A model generated the notes under the pieces. It saw only the letters and a program-made list of their open reading frames with translations. It ran no database searches and was not told where the DNA came from. A program made the translations under genes and the position numbers. A DNA stretch of 64,000 nt from CBDCDJ01 sp965215355 (GTDB lineage: Bacteria > Deinococcota > Deinococci > Deinococcales > Trueperaceae), in the NCBI GenBank assembly GCA_965215355.1, contig CBDCDJ010000007.1, positions 1,116,001 through 1,180,000 on the forward strand. Direction: 5' to 3'. Shown piece by piece: positions 34,186 through 42,410 of this stretch (position 1 is its first letter; every line of letters starts with the position of its first letter).

Positions 34186-34264
34186 GCGGCAAAAAAACAC
34201 GGCCCCTAAGTTTCTGCCGGAGCAAGCCCCCTACCTTCGCAAGCTTTACCTCGCCATTCGAGAT

Positions 34265-34354
34265 ACACTGTCGAACATGACACTGTCGAACATGACACTG
34301 TCGAACATGACACTGTCGAACATGACACTGTCGAACATGACACTGTCGAACATG
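34265..34354. repeat. Six perfect tandem copies of a 15-bp unit
   Basis: The unit ACACTGTCGAACATG is repeated six times without a mismatch. Each junction contains TGTC-N6-GACA, an inverted pair that could be a protein-binding site. It ends 40 bases before the first possible start of the flavin-reductase gene, so it may be a regulatory iteron array or a slippage-prone switch. A TACACT box overlaps the first copy. Confidence 0.9.
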
Positions 34355-34421
34355 ACCGGCCGGACGCGCCGCCTTCGCAGCTTCCGGAGACGACGTGTTT
34401 AAAGTTGGCGAGGAGGATGTT

Positions 34422-34892
34422 TTGATCGAGCCTGCAACGTTTCGGGCGGCCCTGGGCCGCTTCGCCAGCGGCGTCACCGTCGTCACGACGCTTTTAGGCG
34501 GCGAGGTTTACGGCATGACGGCGAGCGCCTTTGTGTCGGTGTCGCTGGAGCCGCCGCTCGTCTTGGTGTCGGTCGACCGGCGCGCACACATGCACGGCTA
34601 CCTGCAGCGGGCGAAACGGTACGGCGTCAGCGTCTTAGCAGCCGAGCAGGCCGTTCACTCGAACCACTTCGCCGGGTGGGAACAGCCGGACTTTGTGCCG
34701 GAGTTCGAGTGGTTGGACGGCGTGCCGGTGCTGGCGGGGGCCATCAGCACGCTCGCAGTGAGCGTCATCGCGGTTCACGAGGCGGGCGACCACAGCCTGT
34801 TCGTCGGTGAGGTGACCGAGCTGAGCTATATCGAGGGCGCGCCGCTCCTTTACTTCGTCGGCAAGTACGGCGCGCTCAAGCCTGCGGAGTAG
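34422..34892 (+). CDS. Flavin reductase family protein
   Basis: About 156 residues of the split-barrel FMN-binding fold: RAALGRFASGVTVVTT, GMTASAFVSVSLEPPLVLVS and FVGEVTEL are typical. Members reduce free FMN or FAD with NAD(P)H, often for a partner monooxygenase, which is not adjacent here. The start is uncertain: TTG at 34422 has GAGGAGG just upstream and matches the family N-terminus, while GTG at 34395 would add nine residues. It is convergent with the NAD(P)HX epimerase gene. Confidence 0.85.
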   Translation: MIEPATFRAALGRFASGVTVVTTLLGGEVYGMTASAFVSVSLEPPLVLVSVDRRAHMHGYLQRAKRYGVSVLAAEQAVHSNHFAGWEQPDFVPEFEWLDGVPVLAGAISTLAVSVIAVHEAGDHSLFVGEVTELSYIEGAPLLYFVGKYGALKPAE

Positions 34893-34894
34893 GT

Positions 34895-35605
34895 TTACTC
34901 AGTAACCTCGAACAAAAACCCGGGGCGCTTGAACTCGTCCAAGCCGACGTCTGCGTAAACCGCCTGCGGGATGCCGACGTCGCCGACGAAGACGCGGCCC
35001 GCCTGCGAGCCCGGTTTCACGCCCTGTTTGGGCAGGGCCAAAGCCAAAGTCATGGTCGCCGCCACCACGTCGCCGGGCACGCTGCCGTCGTCGGCCATCA
35101 TCCCGGTCGGCGCGTCGAGCGAGATGACGCAGCAGCCCTCGCCCATCGAGTTGAGCACCGTAATCACGTCGAGGGTGCGGCCTCGCGGCGGCCCTTCCAA
35201 GTGCGTGCCGATAGCCGCGTCGACGACGCAGGCGAACTTCATTTTGGGCAAGCCGCTGCGCACTCGGACGTTGGGAAAGTGCTTTAAGAACTCGAGCTGC
35301 TCCTTGGGCGTGCCCGAATAGTTCTCGGCCTCGTGCGTCGGCACCACCCAGACCTGGCGGCCGATGCCGGCCAAGAGCCGCGCCGCCGCCAAACCGCCGC
35401 TGCCGTTGTTGCCGCGCCCGGCGACGACCAAAACGGGGCCGTCGGGGGCGTACTTGCTCGCCATTTCGGCCAGGTTGCGGCCCGCGTGCTCGACCACCAA
35501 ACGGCTGTCGAGGCCGTACTTGCCGGTCGCCAACATGACGAGCTGCTGCATCTGCGCAGCGCTGATTTTAGGAACATCGGCCCAAGAAACGGTGGGGAGG
35601 GTCAT
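34895..35605 (-). CDS. NAD(P)H-hydrate epimerase (YjeF N-terminal domain)
   Basis: A 236-residue stand-alone YjeF_N protein. It interconverts R and S forms of hydrated NAD(P)H so that the dehydratase can repair them. Family motifs are VEHAGRNLAEM, VVAGRGNNGSGGLAAARLLA, CVVDAAIGTHLEGPPRG and SLDAPTGM. In many bacteria it is fused to the dehydratase NnrD; that domain is missing here and must be encoded elsewhere. AAGG precedes the ATG; it is followed by the flavin reductase in convergent orientation. Confidence 0.9.
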   Translation of the reverse strand: MTLPTVSWADVPKISAAQMQQLVMLATGKYGLDSRLVVEHAGRNLAEMASKYAPDGPVLVVAGRGNNGSGGLAAARLLAGIGRQVWVVPTHEAENYSGTPKEQLEFLKHFPNVRVRSGLPKMKFACVVDAAIGTHLEGPPRGRTLDVITVLNSMGEGCCVISLDAPTGMMADDGSVPGDVVAATMTLALALPKQGVKPGSQAGRVFVGDVGIPQAVYADVGLDEFKRPGFLFEVTE

Positions 35606-35619
35606 AGCTTGCCTTTCAC

Positions 35620-36363
35620 TTAACGAACAGCTTCCGTCGCCTGCGCGCCTTCGGCGTCCAGAGCAGCGGTTGAGTAAACGTTTTGTACGTCGTCTAGGTC
35701 TTCCAAAGCCTCGATAAAGCGCAGCACCTGGTTTTCTTCGGCCGTCGACAAACTCGTTTCGGTTTGAGCTACTTTAGTGAGTTGGCTCAGTTCAGGTTCT
35801 AGGCCTCGAGCCTGCAACGCGTCGATGACCGAATAGAGTTGAGTTCCTTCGGTGTACACCGTCAGCGCGTCGTCTTCCAAAACAAGGTCTTCGGCACCGA
35901 CTTCGATGGCCGCTTCTTGCGCCGAATAGCTCGTGTCGGCGAGCACGACGATGCCCTTGGTCTCGAACTGCCAAGCGGTGCTGCCCGACATGTTGCCCCC
36001 GTGTTTGCTGAACACGTAGCGCACCTCGGCGGCGGTGCGGTTGCGGTTGTCGGTCAGGGCTTCCACCAAGACCGCCACGCCCGCCGGGCCGTAGCCTTCG
36101 TACACGACGCTTTCGAAATCGCTGCCTTCGGCCCCCCCGAGCGCGCGCTCGACCGCCCGGTCGATGTTGTCGACCGGCACGTTGTCGCTTTTGGCTGCCA
36201 GCAGCGCGTTTTTCAAGGGCAGGTTGTGCGCGGGGTCGCCGCCGCCCCCTTCGCGCACGGCGCTTTGGATGGCGCGTACGTGTTTGCTGATGGTTTTGCC
36301 GCGTTGGTTGTCGTTGACAGCTTTTTTGCGTTTGATTTGTGACCACTTGTTGTGCCCGGCCAA
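35620..36363 (-). CDS. YebC/PmpR-family regulator or translation factor
   Basis: A 247-residue YebC-type protein with AGHNKWSQIKRKKAVNDNQR at the N-terminus, LPLKNALLAAKSDNVPVDNI and YEGYGPAGVAVLVEALTDNR. The start is a TTG at 36363, the only codon that gives the family N-terminus, preceded by GGGAGG at 9 bases. YebC proteins were described as transcription regulators and more recently as ribosome-associated factors that help translate proline-rich stretches. It lies 14 bases upstream of the NAD(P)HX epimerase gene. Confidence 0.94.
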   Translation of the reverse strand: MAGHNKWSQIKRKKAVNDNQRGKTISKHVRAIQSAVREGGGGDPAHNLPLKNALLAAKSDNVPVDNIDRAVERALGGAEGSDFESVVYEGYGPAGVAVLVEALTDNRNRTAAEVRYVFSKHGGNMSGSTAWQFETKGIVVLADTSYSAQEAAIEVGAEDLVLEDDALTVYTEGTQLYSVIDALQARGLEPELSQLTKVAQTETSLSTAEENQVLRFIEALEDLDDVQNVYSTAALDAEGAQATEAVR

Positions 36364-36444
36364 GACTGAAGCCCTCCCTCTAGCTACCTTAAAACCTGCT
36401 GTGAGCCATTTTACCGTATATGTGCGCGGGCTATCGCATGAGAA

Positions 36445-36466
36445 GGACAGGCACACGTGCCTGTCC
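36445..36466. terminator. Hairpin after the DUF4384 lipoprotein gene
   Basis: GGACAGGCAC and GTGCCTGTCC are separated by two bases. It lies between the minus-strand lipoprotein gene and yebC and would end transcription of the former; the T-content after the stem is modest. Confidence 0.5.
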
Positions 36467-36513
36467 CGGTTTTGGAAGTTGAAGCGAGCCCTGCAGCGGG
36501 CCCTAAGCGTGCG

Positions 36514-37026
36514 TTACTGGATGTAGAACTGCGTCTCGGCGATGTCCCTGACGTCGTAGTCGCTCACCTCGGTGACGATGCTCTGGGTCCAGCGGCCCTC
36601 GCCCGAGGTGCCCCGATAAACGACGCGCCCGCTCGTGGGGCGGGGCGTGAACGAGGCGCGCACGCGCTGCAAACCGCGCGGCGGCAGCAGCGAGAAGACG
36701 CTGCCGTCGTCGGGGCCGGAAACGATGTTCGTCTGTCCACCCCGCACGTAAACGTTGCGCGCGAAGGTGTAGACCCGGCCGTCCGGGTCGAGGGCGGTCA
36801 GGGCTAGGTAACCGTCCTGGGTGGTCAGCACCCGAAACGAAACGTTCTCGCCGACGAAGTAGCCAGAGCCCGCGCCCCGCGTGGGTTCGAACACCTGGAT
36901 GACGTCACTGACCTCGATGCCGAAACGCACCGTCCCGCGCGCCCGCACCGACCCCGGCGACACGTAGACGGCGCAGCTCGTCAGCAACAGAACCAGCCCC
37001 AAACCCAACCCAAGCACCCTCTTCAT
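36514..37026 (-). CDS. DUF4384-type lipoprotein
   Basis: A 170-residue envelope lipoprotein. The signal peptide has a lipobox LLLTSC, placing the lipidated Cys near residue 18. The body contains YFVGENVSFRVLTTQDGYLA followed by LTALDPDGRVY, which matches DUF4384, a beta domain common in Deinococcus surface proteins. AAAGGGG lies just before the ATG. Role unknown; secretion and membrane anchoring are well supported. Confidence 0.8.
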   Translation of the reverse strand: MKRVLGLGLGLVLLLTSCAVYVSPGSVRARGTVRFGIEVSDVIQVFEPTRGAGSGYFVGENVSFRVLTTQDGYLALTALDPDGRVYTFARNVYVRGGQTNIVSGPDDGSVFSLLPPRGLQRVRASFTPRPTSGRVVYRGTSGEGRWTQSIVTEVSDYDVRDIAETQFYIQ

Positions 37027-37115
37027 CTTTCACCCCTTTTCATGGTTACACACGTACAGATTAGCAGGCTGTTGTCCCTAGAACGCTCGAGCAGGTTCAC
37101 GCACCTTTAAGCAAT

Positions 37116-37168
37116 GGCACAAAAAATTCACGAGTAGGACTGTTGTGAAATTAATTACTTAATGATGG
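37116..37168 (+). repeat. Dispersed AT-rich repeat, copy A
   Basis: Starts with CACAAAAAATTCAC, then exactly 13 bases, then GTGAA (37145-37149) and an AT-rich tail ending TACTTAA. It lies in the 281-bp region between the divergent lipoprotein and smpB genes, about 125 bases before the smpB -10 box. No gene is seen in the rest of this gap. Confidence 0.75.
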
Positions 37169-37292
37169 ATTCTGGTTCGTGTTGAAAAAACATCACAGTC
37201 GGACTGCCGAGAGGGCGTCATAGGACCGAGAAAGTGAAGCCGGGGAGTCGCAGCGGACGCTGGCGATGACCCGCGTCGTGGCAGCAACGCGG

Positions 37293-37298
37293 TATACT
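37293..37298 (+). promoter_or_regulatory. smpB: -10 box of a probable leaderless smpB transcript
   Basis: TATACT ends 9 bases before the ATG and no ribosome-binding site is present. Confidence 0.5.
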
Positions 37299-37307
37299 GC
37301 CTCTCTG

Positions 37308-37739
37308 ATGCTGACCAACCGCCGTGCCACCTTTGACTACGAGATTTTGGAAACCTTCGAGGCGGGCATCGTCCTGACCGGCAGCGAGGTCAAGTCGTTG
37401 CGGCAGGGCGGCGCGTCGCTGGCGGGGGCGTACGCGCGCGTGAGTGGGGGCGAGGTGTGGCTCGAGGGCTTCACCGTCCCGCCGTACTTCGATGCCAGCT
37501 ACAACAACCACGAACCCCTGCGCCGCCGCAAGCTGCTCCTCAACAAGCGCGAAGTCGCCGAAATCGCGCGCGGGCTCGAGCGGCGCGGCCTGACCCTCGT
37601 CCCGCTCAAACTCTACTTTAAGGCGGGCTGGGTCAAGGTGAGCGTGGGTCTGGCGCGCGGCAAAAAGCTGCACGACAAACGCGAAACGCAAGCCAAGCGC
37701 GACGCGCAGCGGCAGATGGACCGCGCGCTCAAACGGTGA
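37308..37739 (+). CDS. smpB: SsrA-binding protein SmpB
   Basis: A 143-residue RNA-binding protein that delivers tmRNA to stalled ribosomes. Motifs FDYEILETFEAGIVLTGSEV and SLRQGGASLAGAYARV, then YNNHEPLRRRKLLLNKRE and the basic tail KKLHDKRETQAKRDAQR are typical. ATG at 37308 is chosen over an in-frame upstream ATG at 37266 because the latter lies before the -10 box. The ssrA gene is not in the window. The following amidase gene overlaps by four bases. Confidence 0.96.
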   Translation: MLTNRRATFDYEILETFEAGIVLTGSEVKSLRQGGASLAGAYARVSGGEVWLEGFTVPPYFDASYNNHEPLRRRKLLLNKREVAEIARGLERRGLTLVPLKLYFKAGWVKVSVGLARGKKLHDKRETQAKRDAQRQMDRALKR

Positions 37740-39109
37740 CGGTGCCGCGCTTAGGGCGACTGGCCCTGGCTCTTTTTTGCCTCCAGGGTCTGCTCGCGGT
37801 GGCGCAGACCCTCGTCGTCAACGGGCGGCCGGTGGCGGGTTTGGCGCTTCTCAAAGGCAGTTCTTACGCCCCCGCCGACGCCTTTGGAGCTGCGCTGGGT
37901 GCCGAGACATTCTACGACGCGGCCCTTCAAACCGCGACCTTCAGTCTGGCGGGCCGGCTCGTGAGCGTCACGCTCGGTGACGGTCCGGGCGCGGTCGGCC
38001 GGGACGGCGTGGCTTTTGCCGACGAGGGGGGCGTGCTCGAGGATGGCCTCTTCTACGTGCCGGTCAAACCGGTCGTGGCCGCCCTGGGCGGCACGGTGAC
38101 CTGGCTACCGAGTCAACAAACCGTCATGGCGGTGTTGCCGCGCGCCGAGCTGCGCGGCGTCCGGGTGGACGCGAGCGCTTCCGACTACGAGCGCCTGGTG
38201 CTGGACTTCGACGGCCTGAGCCCGTTTGACACTTATTTCAACCGCGCCTTGGGCACGCTGCAGCTGCGTTTCGAGCGGGCGGACCTGGGCACTTCGCAAA
38301 CCTTTTCCGGGCGCTATTTCACCGACGGAGTCGCCACGCCGAACGCGGGTTACTTAGACGTTCGGGTCACGCTGCAGCCCGGTTACCGCTTCGAGAGTTA
38401 CACCAGCCCGCGGTCGGGCGGGTTTACGGTGGTGGTCGACCTGCTGCCCGAGGCCGTAGCGGCTGTGACGGCGGTGAACCCGGCTCGACCGCTCGTCGTC
38501 ATCGACCCGGGTCATGGCGGTGCGGACGCGGGCCTGCTTTTGGGGAGTGCCGCCGAAAAGGACCTGACGCTGCGCTTCGCGCTGGCGCTCGAGGCCGCAC
38601 TCGCAAGCGCCGACGTGAACGTCCGGCTCACCCGCCGCGACGACCTAACGGTGTCGCCCGGCTCGCGTTCCCAGGCGGGGGTCGGCGCAAGAATGTTCGT
38701 GTCTCTTCACGCCGCCAATTTGCCGGCGGGCCAGTTCAACCTCTACTACTTGGGTGACGGCGACCTCGCCGCGGCGTCGGCGGGGCCGTTGCGCGACAAC
38801 GCCGCGGCGGCCCTGGACACCCCCGACACCGACGCGGTGCGGCGGCGCATCCTGCTCGACTTCGTACCCGACCTGGCGCTGGGCGAGCGCTACGCGCGGA
38901 GCCTCAGCACCGTCAGCGCCGAACCCGACGCTGAACTCGGTGGCGCAACGCAGGCCGCGCTCGTCGCGCCGGCCCCGCTCGCCGTTTTGTACGGTGCGGC
39001 GGGCCGGGGCGTGCTGCTCGAGCTGAGTCCCGACGACCTCGCGGACGAAACACTCGCCGCCCGGTTCGCCGCCGCCCTTTTAAACGCCCTGTCTTCAGAT
39101 GCCGACTAA
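37736..39109 (+). CDS. N-acetylmuramoyl-L-alanine amidase (Amidase_3) with copper-amine-oxidase-N-like domain
   Basis: A 457-residue secreted cell-wall hydrolase. A signal peptide (LALALFCLQGLLAVAQ) is followed by a copper-amine-oxidase-N-like domain, an AMIN-like beta domain (about residues 135-245) and the zinc amidase. Zinc ligands are His in VVIDPGHGGADAG, Glu in SAAEKDLTL and His in FVSLHAAN; the catalytic Glu is likely in LLELSPDD. GTG at 37736 overlaps the smpB stop. It cleaves the bond between muramic acid and the stem peptide, for cell separation. Confidence 0.92.
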   Translation: MTVPRLGRLALALFCLQGLLAVAQTLVVNGRPVAGLALLKGSSYAPADAFGAALGAETFYDAALQTATFSLAGRLVSVTLGDGPGAVGRDGVAFADEGGVLEDGLFYVPVKPVVAALGGTVTWLPSQQTVMAVLPRAELRGVRVDASASDYERLVLDFDGLSPFDTYFNRALGTLQLRFERADLGTSQTFSGRYFTDGVATPNAGYLDVRVTLQPGYRFESYTSPRSGGFTVVVDLLPEAVAAVTAVNPARPLVVIDPGHGGADAGLLLGSAAEKDLTLRFALALEAALASADVNVRLTRRDDLTVSPGSRSQAGVGARMFVSLHAANLPAGQFNLYYLGDGDLAAASAGPLRDNAAAALDTPDTDAVRRRILLDFVPDLALGERYARSLSTVSAEPDAELGGATQAALVAPAPLAVLYGAAGRGVLLELSPDDLADETLAARFAAALLNALSSDAD

Positions 39110-39662
39110 GCACCGCTTTTGGAGCGTGCTTCTGAGCGCGCCCGTGTTGCTGGGCACCCTTGTCCTGCTCGCCGGACTCGTGACGGCCGTGCGCACCCTG
39201 CCGACGGCCCGCCCCCCGCTCGTCCAGCTCGAGCCCGGCCCGGACACGCCGCCCGTCCGCACCGAAGTGGAACTCACCCTGTTCACCCCCGGACCAGGAG
39301 AGCGACCAGTGGAACACCCTGTGTTCGTCCAGCTCGCACTGCCCGAAGACGCAACTCGCCGCTTCGAGACGATCACGGCCGAGTTGCGCGCGCAGACGCT
39401 GCCTACCTTGTGGCCTGCACCGTTGCCCGCGCCGACCGCATTCAGCGTCGCCACCGCCAACGGCGCGCAAACGGTCGCCGTGCTCGACTTTACAATTGAC
39501 GACGCGGTCGTCCTGGACGTCGAGACCGAACGCCTGCTGCTGCAGTCCATCGAGGCGACGCTGCTAAGAAACGGGGCCGACCGGGTGCAAGTGTTGGTCA
39601 ACCATCAAGAAGCGGAGAGCTTTTTGGGGCACGTCGCGCTTGTGCCGGTGCTCGAGAACTGA
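39099..39662 (+). CDS. GerMN-domain membrane-anchored protein
   Basis: A 187-residue protein with one N-terminal membrane anchor (VLLGTLVLLAGLVTAV) and a GerMN-like domain featuring VELTLFTPG, TLPTLWPAP and the pair AVLDFTI...LLLQSIEATLLRNGADRVQV. GerMN domains occur in GerM-type and LpqB-type envelope proteins and often next to amidases, as here: the ATG overlaps the end of the amidase gene by 11 bases. Probably a peptidoglycan-associated partner of the amidase. Confidence 0.78.
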   Translation: MPTKHRFWSVLLSAPVLLGTLVLLAGLVTAVRTLPTARPPLVQLEPGPDTPPVRTEVELTLFTPGPGERPVEHPVFVQLALPEDATRRFETITAELRAQTLPTLWPAPLPAPTAFSVATANGAQTVAVLDFTIDDAVVLDVETERLLLQSIEATLLRNGADRVQVLVNHQEAESFLGHVALVPVLEN

Positions 39663-39671
39663 GGTTCGACC

Positions 39672-40106
39672 TTGAACGAGCTTGAAATCATGAAAGCCCT
39701 CGTTGCCTACACGCGCTTGAGGGCTCTGGAGAACAGAACTTTCACCGGGGCGTTCATCGTCAAAAACGGTGAAATCATCTACAAAACCGTCACCTCTGTA
39801 GAACCCGACAAAAACCCCTTGGCTCACGCTGAGCTTAAGGCGGTTCAGGCTTCTGTCCTCGCTTACGGTCCCGACTTGAACGAGTGCCACCTCTACACCA
39901 CCCAACAACCCTGCCCCATGTGCGCCTCGGCGGTGGTCTGGAGCGGGATAGAGAAAGTGGTTTACGGGGTGCCGTCCGAGCATCAGTGGAAAACGTTCGA
40001 CCACATCCATAAATTTTTCGCCGACCTCGGGGTTGAGTGCGTGGGGCCTGTGCTGGAGGACGAATGCCGGGAGATAGACGCTTACCTTGTCGCGCACGGT
40101 CTTTAA
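39672..40106 (+). CDS. Cytidine/deoxycytidylate deaminase-family zinc hydrolase
   Basis: A 144-residue zinc deaminase. The zinc site is His52-Ala-Glu54 in PLAHAELKAV and Cys81/Cys84 in QQPCPMCASAVVW. Family members deaminate guanine, cytosine, tRNA adenosine or dCMP; the short length suggests a nucleobase or nucleoside deaminase. The TTG start at 39672 is supported by GAGG 7 bases before it; ATG at 39690 is possible. It closes the smpB-amidase-GerMN cluster and is followed by a terminator. Confidence 0.88.
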   Translation: MNELEIMKALVAYTRLRALENRTFTGAFIVKNGEIIYKTVTSVEPDKNPLAHAELKAVQASVLAYGPDLNECHLYTTQQPCPMCASAVVWSGIEKVVYGVPSEHQWKTFDHIHKFFADLGVECVGPVLEDECREIDAYLVAHGL

Positions 40107-40120
40107 GACTCCCGAGTAAC

Positions 40121-40153
40121 AGTGCTGCGACCTTTGAGCCTCAGCACTTTTTT
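40121..40153 (+). terminator. Rho-independent terminator after the deaminase gene
   Basis: AGTGCTG and CAGCACT enclose 14 bases and are followed by a run of six T. Confidence 0.8.
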
Positions 40154-40182
40154 ACCAACACTTTTTCTCCGTACATGAAAAT

Positions 40183-41481
40183 TTAGGGGTACATCCGCGT
40201 CAACATCCGCGGAAAGGGAATCACCTCGCGGAGGTGAGTCACGCCCGTGATCCAGGCCAGCGTGCGCTCCAAACCCAGCCCGAAACCCGAGTGCGGCACG
40301 CTGCCGTGCTTGCGCAGGTCCAAATACCAGCCAAACGCCGCTTCGGGCAAACCGTGCTCATTAATCCGCTGTTTCAACAAATCATAGTCGTGGATGCGCT
40401 GCGAACCGCCGATAAGTTCGCCGTAGCCTTCCGGCCCAATGAGGTCGTCGCACTTGACGCGGGTCGGGTCGTCGTCATAGGGCTGCATATAAAACGCTTT
40501 GGTCTGCGTCGGCCAGGCTTCGACGAAGACCGGCCTATCAAAGGCGTCGCCGAGGGCGGTCTCGTGCGGCGCGCCGAAGTCTTCGCCCCAAGAGAGCGGC
40601 AGCCCTTTGCTTTTTAAAAACTCTAAAGCCGCGTCGTACGTCAAACGCGGAAAGTTACCCTGCGCGGTCATTTCCAACTTGCCCGTGTCGCGCTCCAGGA
40701 TGTCCAGCTCGAGCTTTTTCTCTTCCAGCACGCGGCCGACCAAGTAGGCCAGAAAGTCCTCTTGCAACTTCATGTTGCCCTCGTGCTCCAAGTAGGCGAC
40801 CTCGGGCTCGATCATCCAGAACTCGAGCAAGTGCCGGCGCGTTTTGGACTTCTCCGCGCGAAAGGTCGGCCCGAAGGTGTAGACCTTGCCGAAGGCCAGC
40901 GCGCCCGCCTCGGCGTAGAGTTGTCCGGACTGCGACAGGTAGGCTTTCTCCTCGCCGAACAGGTCTATCTCGAACAGGTTGGTAGTACCTTCGACCGCCG
41001 TCGGCATAAAAAAGGGCGCGTCGAAACGTAAAAACCCGCGCTCATGGAAAAAGTCGTGGACGCCCCTAACCAGTTCATCGCGCACCCGCAAAATCGCCCA
41101 GGGCGCGCGGTGGCGCAAGTAGAGGTGGCGGTTCTCCATCAGAAAGTCGACGCCGTGCTCTTTGGGTGTAAGGGGATAGTCTTGGGACAGGCCGACAGTC
41201 TCCAAACCCGTCACGCCGAGTTCGACGCCGCTCGGCGCGCGCCTGTCCTCGCGGACCTCGCCCGTCACGACCACGCTGGCCTCCTGGGACAAACTTTTGG
41301 CCGTTGCGAACACGGTCTCGTCGACTTCGTTTTTCACGACCACGCCCTGCACGAAGCCGGTGCCGTCCCGAAGCTGTAAAAAGGCGATTTTGCCGCTGCT
41401 GCGCGAGTTCGTCAGCCAGGCGTTCAGCGTGACGGTTTCGCCTTTGTGTCGGGGTAAGTCTTCGATATAAGTCTGAGGCAT
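40183..41481 (-). CDS. asnS: Asparagine--tRNA ligase
   Basis: A 432-residue class IIb synthetase that charges tRNA-Asn. The N-terminal OB-fold anticodon domain contains LNAWLTNSRSSGKIAFLQLR; motif 2 is FRAEKSKTRRHLLEF and motif 3 is FGLGLERTLAWITG. TQTKAFYMQPY and SQRIHDYDLL mark asparaginyl specificity. ATG at 41481 is preceded by a TAGACT box at 7 bases and no ribosome site, implying a leaderless message. The upstream longer frame is not supported. Confidence 0.95.
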   Translation of the reverse strand: MPQTYIEDLPRHKGETVTLNAWLTNSRSSGKIAFLQLRDGTGFVQGVVVKNEVDETVFATAKSLSQEASVVVTGEVREDRRAPSGVELGVTGLETVGLSQDYPLTPKEHGVDFLMENRHLYLRHRAPWAILRVRDELVRGVHDFFHERGFLRFDAPFFMPTAVEGTTNLFEIDLFGEEKAYLSQSGQLYAEAGALAFGKVYTFGPTFRAEKSKTRRHLLEFWMIEPEVAYLEHEGNMKLQEDFLAYLVGRVLEEKKLELDILERDTGKLEMTAQGNFPRLTYDAALEFLKSKGLPLSWGEDFGAPHETALGDAFDRPVFVEAWPTQTKAFYMQPYDDDPTRVKCDDLIGPEGYGELIGGSQRIHDYDLLKQRINEHGLPEAAFGWYLDLRKHGSVPHSGFGLGLERTLAWITGVTHLREVIPFPRMLTRMYP

Positions 41482-41488
41482 GGGGAGA

Positions 41489-41494
41489 AGTCTA
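41489..41494 (-). promoter_or_regulatory. asnS: -10 box of a probable leaderless asnS transcript
   Basis: TAGACT on the minus strand, 7 bases before the ATG. Confidence 0.45.
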
Positions 41495-41597
41495 ACAAAC
41501 CAGACGGCGGGCAAAGGTGGAGAAGTTGAGCAGGGGAGAGCAAGAGGTTGTAACCCCTTGTTCACTTGCCATTTTCAACTTGGTCCCCGGTCCTTTT

Positions 41598-42410
41598 CTA
41601 GTCCTCGAGCGCCTGCGTCAGTGCACTCTCGATGATCCCGACGACGCCGCAGGCGTCGACCTTGCCCGCGACCGTGCTGTAGCGCGCCTTGAGGTCTTCG
41701 GCCGCGTCGCCCATCACCACCGGAAAACCGACCTCGTCGAGCATCGGCACGTCGCCGGAACTGTCGCCGATGCCGACGACGTCGCGCAGGTCGACCTTCA
41801 GGGTGTCGGCCAAAACGCGCGTCGCCGTGCCTTTGGACACGTCCTTTTGGGTGACGCTGACGAACACGACGTTCCGCAGCGCGGGCGAGGTCGCCACGCT
41901 GACTTGCACGCCTTGCAAACTGCTCAGCTCGAGGCGCGCTTCGTCGTCGGGCTTGACCACCCACTGCGCCCGGACGACGGGCTCGTTCTCGGCCACGTCG
42001 CTCAGGTCGCGGACGATGGGAGTCACCCCTATCATCTTGGCGTGCGCTTCGCTCAGCGGCGTTTTGCGCTCGACGAACAGCGTGGTCGGGCTGTACAGCT
42101 CCAAGGTGAGCCCGAGGCCGCGCGCGCGTTCGACAAGACCAAGCGCACTCGCCTCGGGCAGGGCGAACACCTTGAGCGCCTCGCCCGAGGCGTAAGCGAT
42201 TTGTGCCCCGCTCTGAAAAACGTGCGGCGTGTTCGGCCCGAGCCGTTTGGCGACCTTTTGCGCCACGCCCGCACAAGGGCGGCCGGTGCAGACCGCGAAC
42301 TTCATGCCCGCGCCCTGCGCCTTGTCGACCGCCTTCCACACGCAGTCGTCCACGTGGCCTTTGGAGCCGATGACGGTGCCGTCTAAGTCGAGGATGACCA
42401 GCGGTATCAC
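41598..42410 (-). CDS. HAD-superfamily phosphatase, Cof type
   Basis: A 270-residue HAD hydrolase. The nucleophile Asp8 and acid Asp10 are in ILDLDGTVIG, motif II/III Thr in AVCTGRP, and motif IV in VVGIGDSSGDVPMLDEVGF. A large C2-type cap lies between residues 85 and 190. Cof-like enzymes dephosphorylate sugar phosphates or cofactors such as pyridoxal or flavin phosphates. Its ATG overlaps the aspS stop by four bases, so it is translated with aspS, perhaps only for convenience. Confidence 0.9.
   Translation of the reverse strand: MIPLVILDLDGTVIGSKGHVDDCVWKAVDKAQGAGMKFAVCTGRPCAGVAQKVAKRLGPNTPHVFQSGAQIAYASGEALKVFALPEASALGLVERARGLGLTLELYSPTTLFVERKTPLSEAHAKMIGVTPIVRDLSDVAENEPVVRAQWVVKPDDEARLELSSLQGVQVSVATSPALRNVVFVSVTQKDVSKGTATRVLADTLKVDLRDVVGIGDSSGDVPMLDEVGFPVVMGDAAEDLKARYSTVAGKVDACGVVGIIESALTQALED

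Noticed and set aside
34265..34354. CRISPR-like array of six short repeats
   Set aside because: The units are contiguous with no spacers and only 15 bp long; no cas gene is in the window.
34040..34486. Minus-strand frame encoding repeated HVRQC pentapeptides
   Set aside because: It is created by the 15-bp repeat, which is in phase in every frame, and it overlaps the flavin-reductase start and the 33880 gene.
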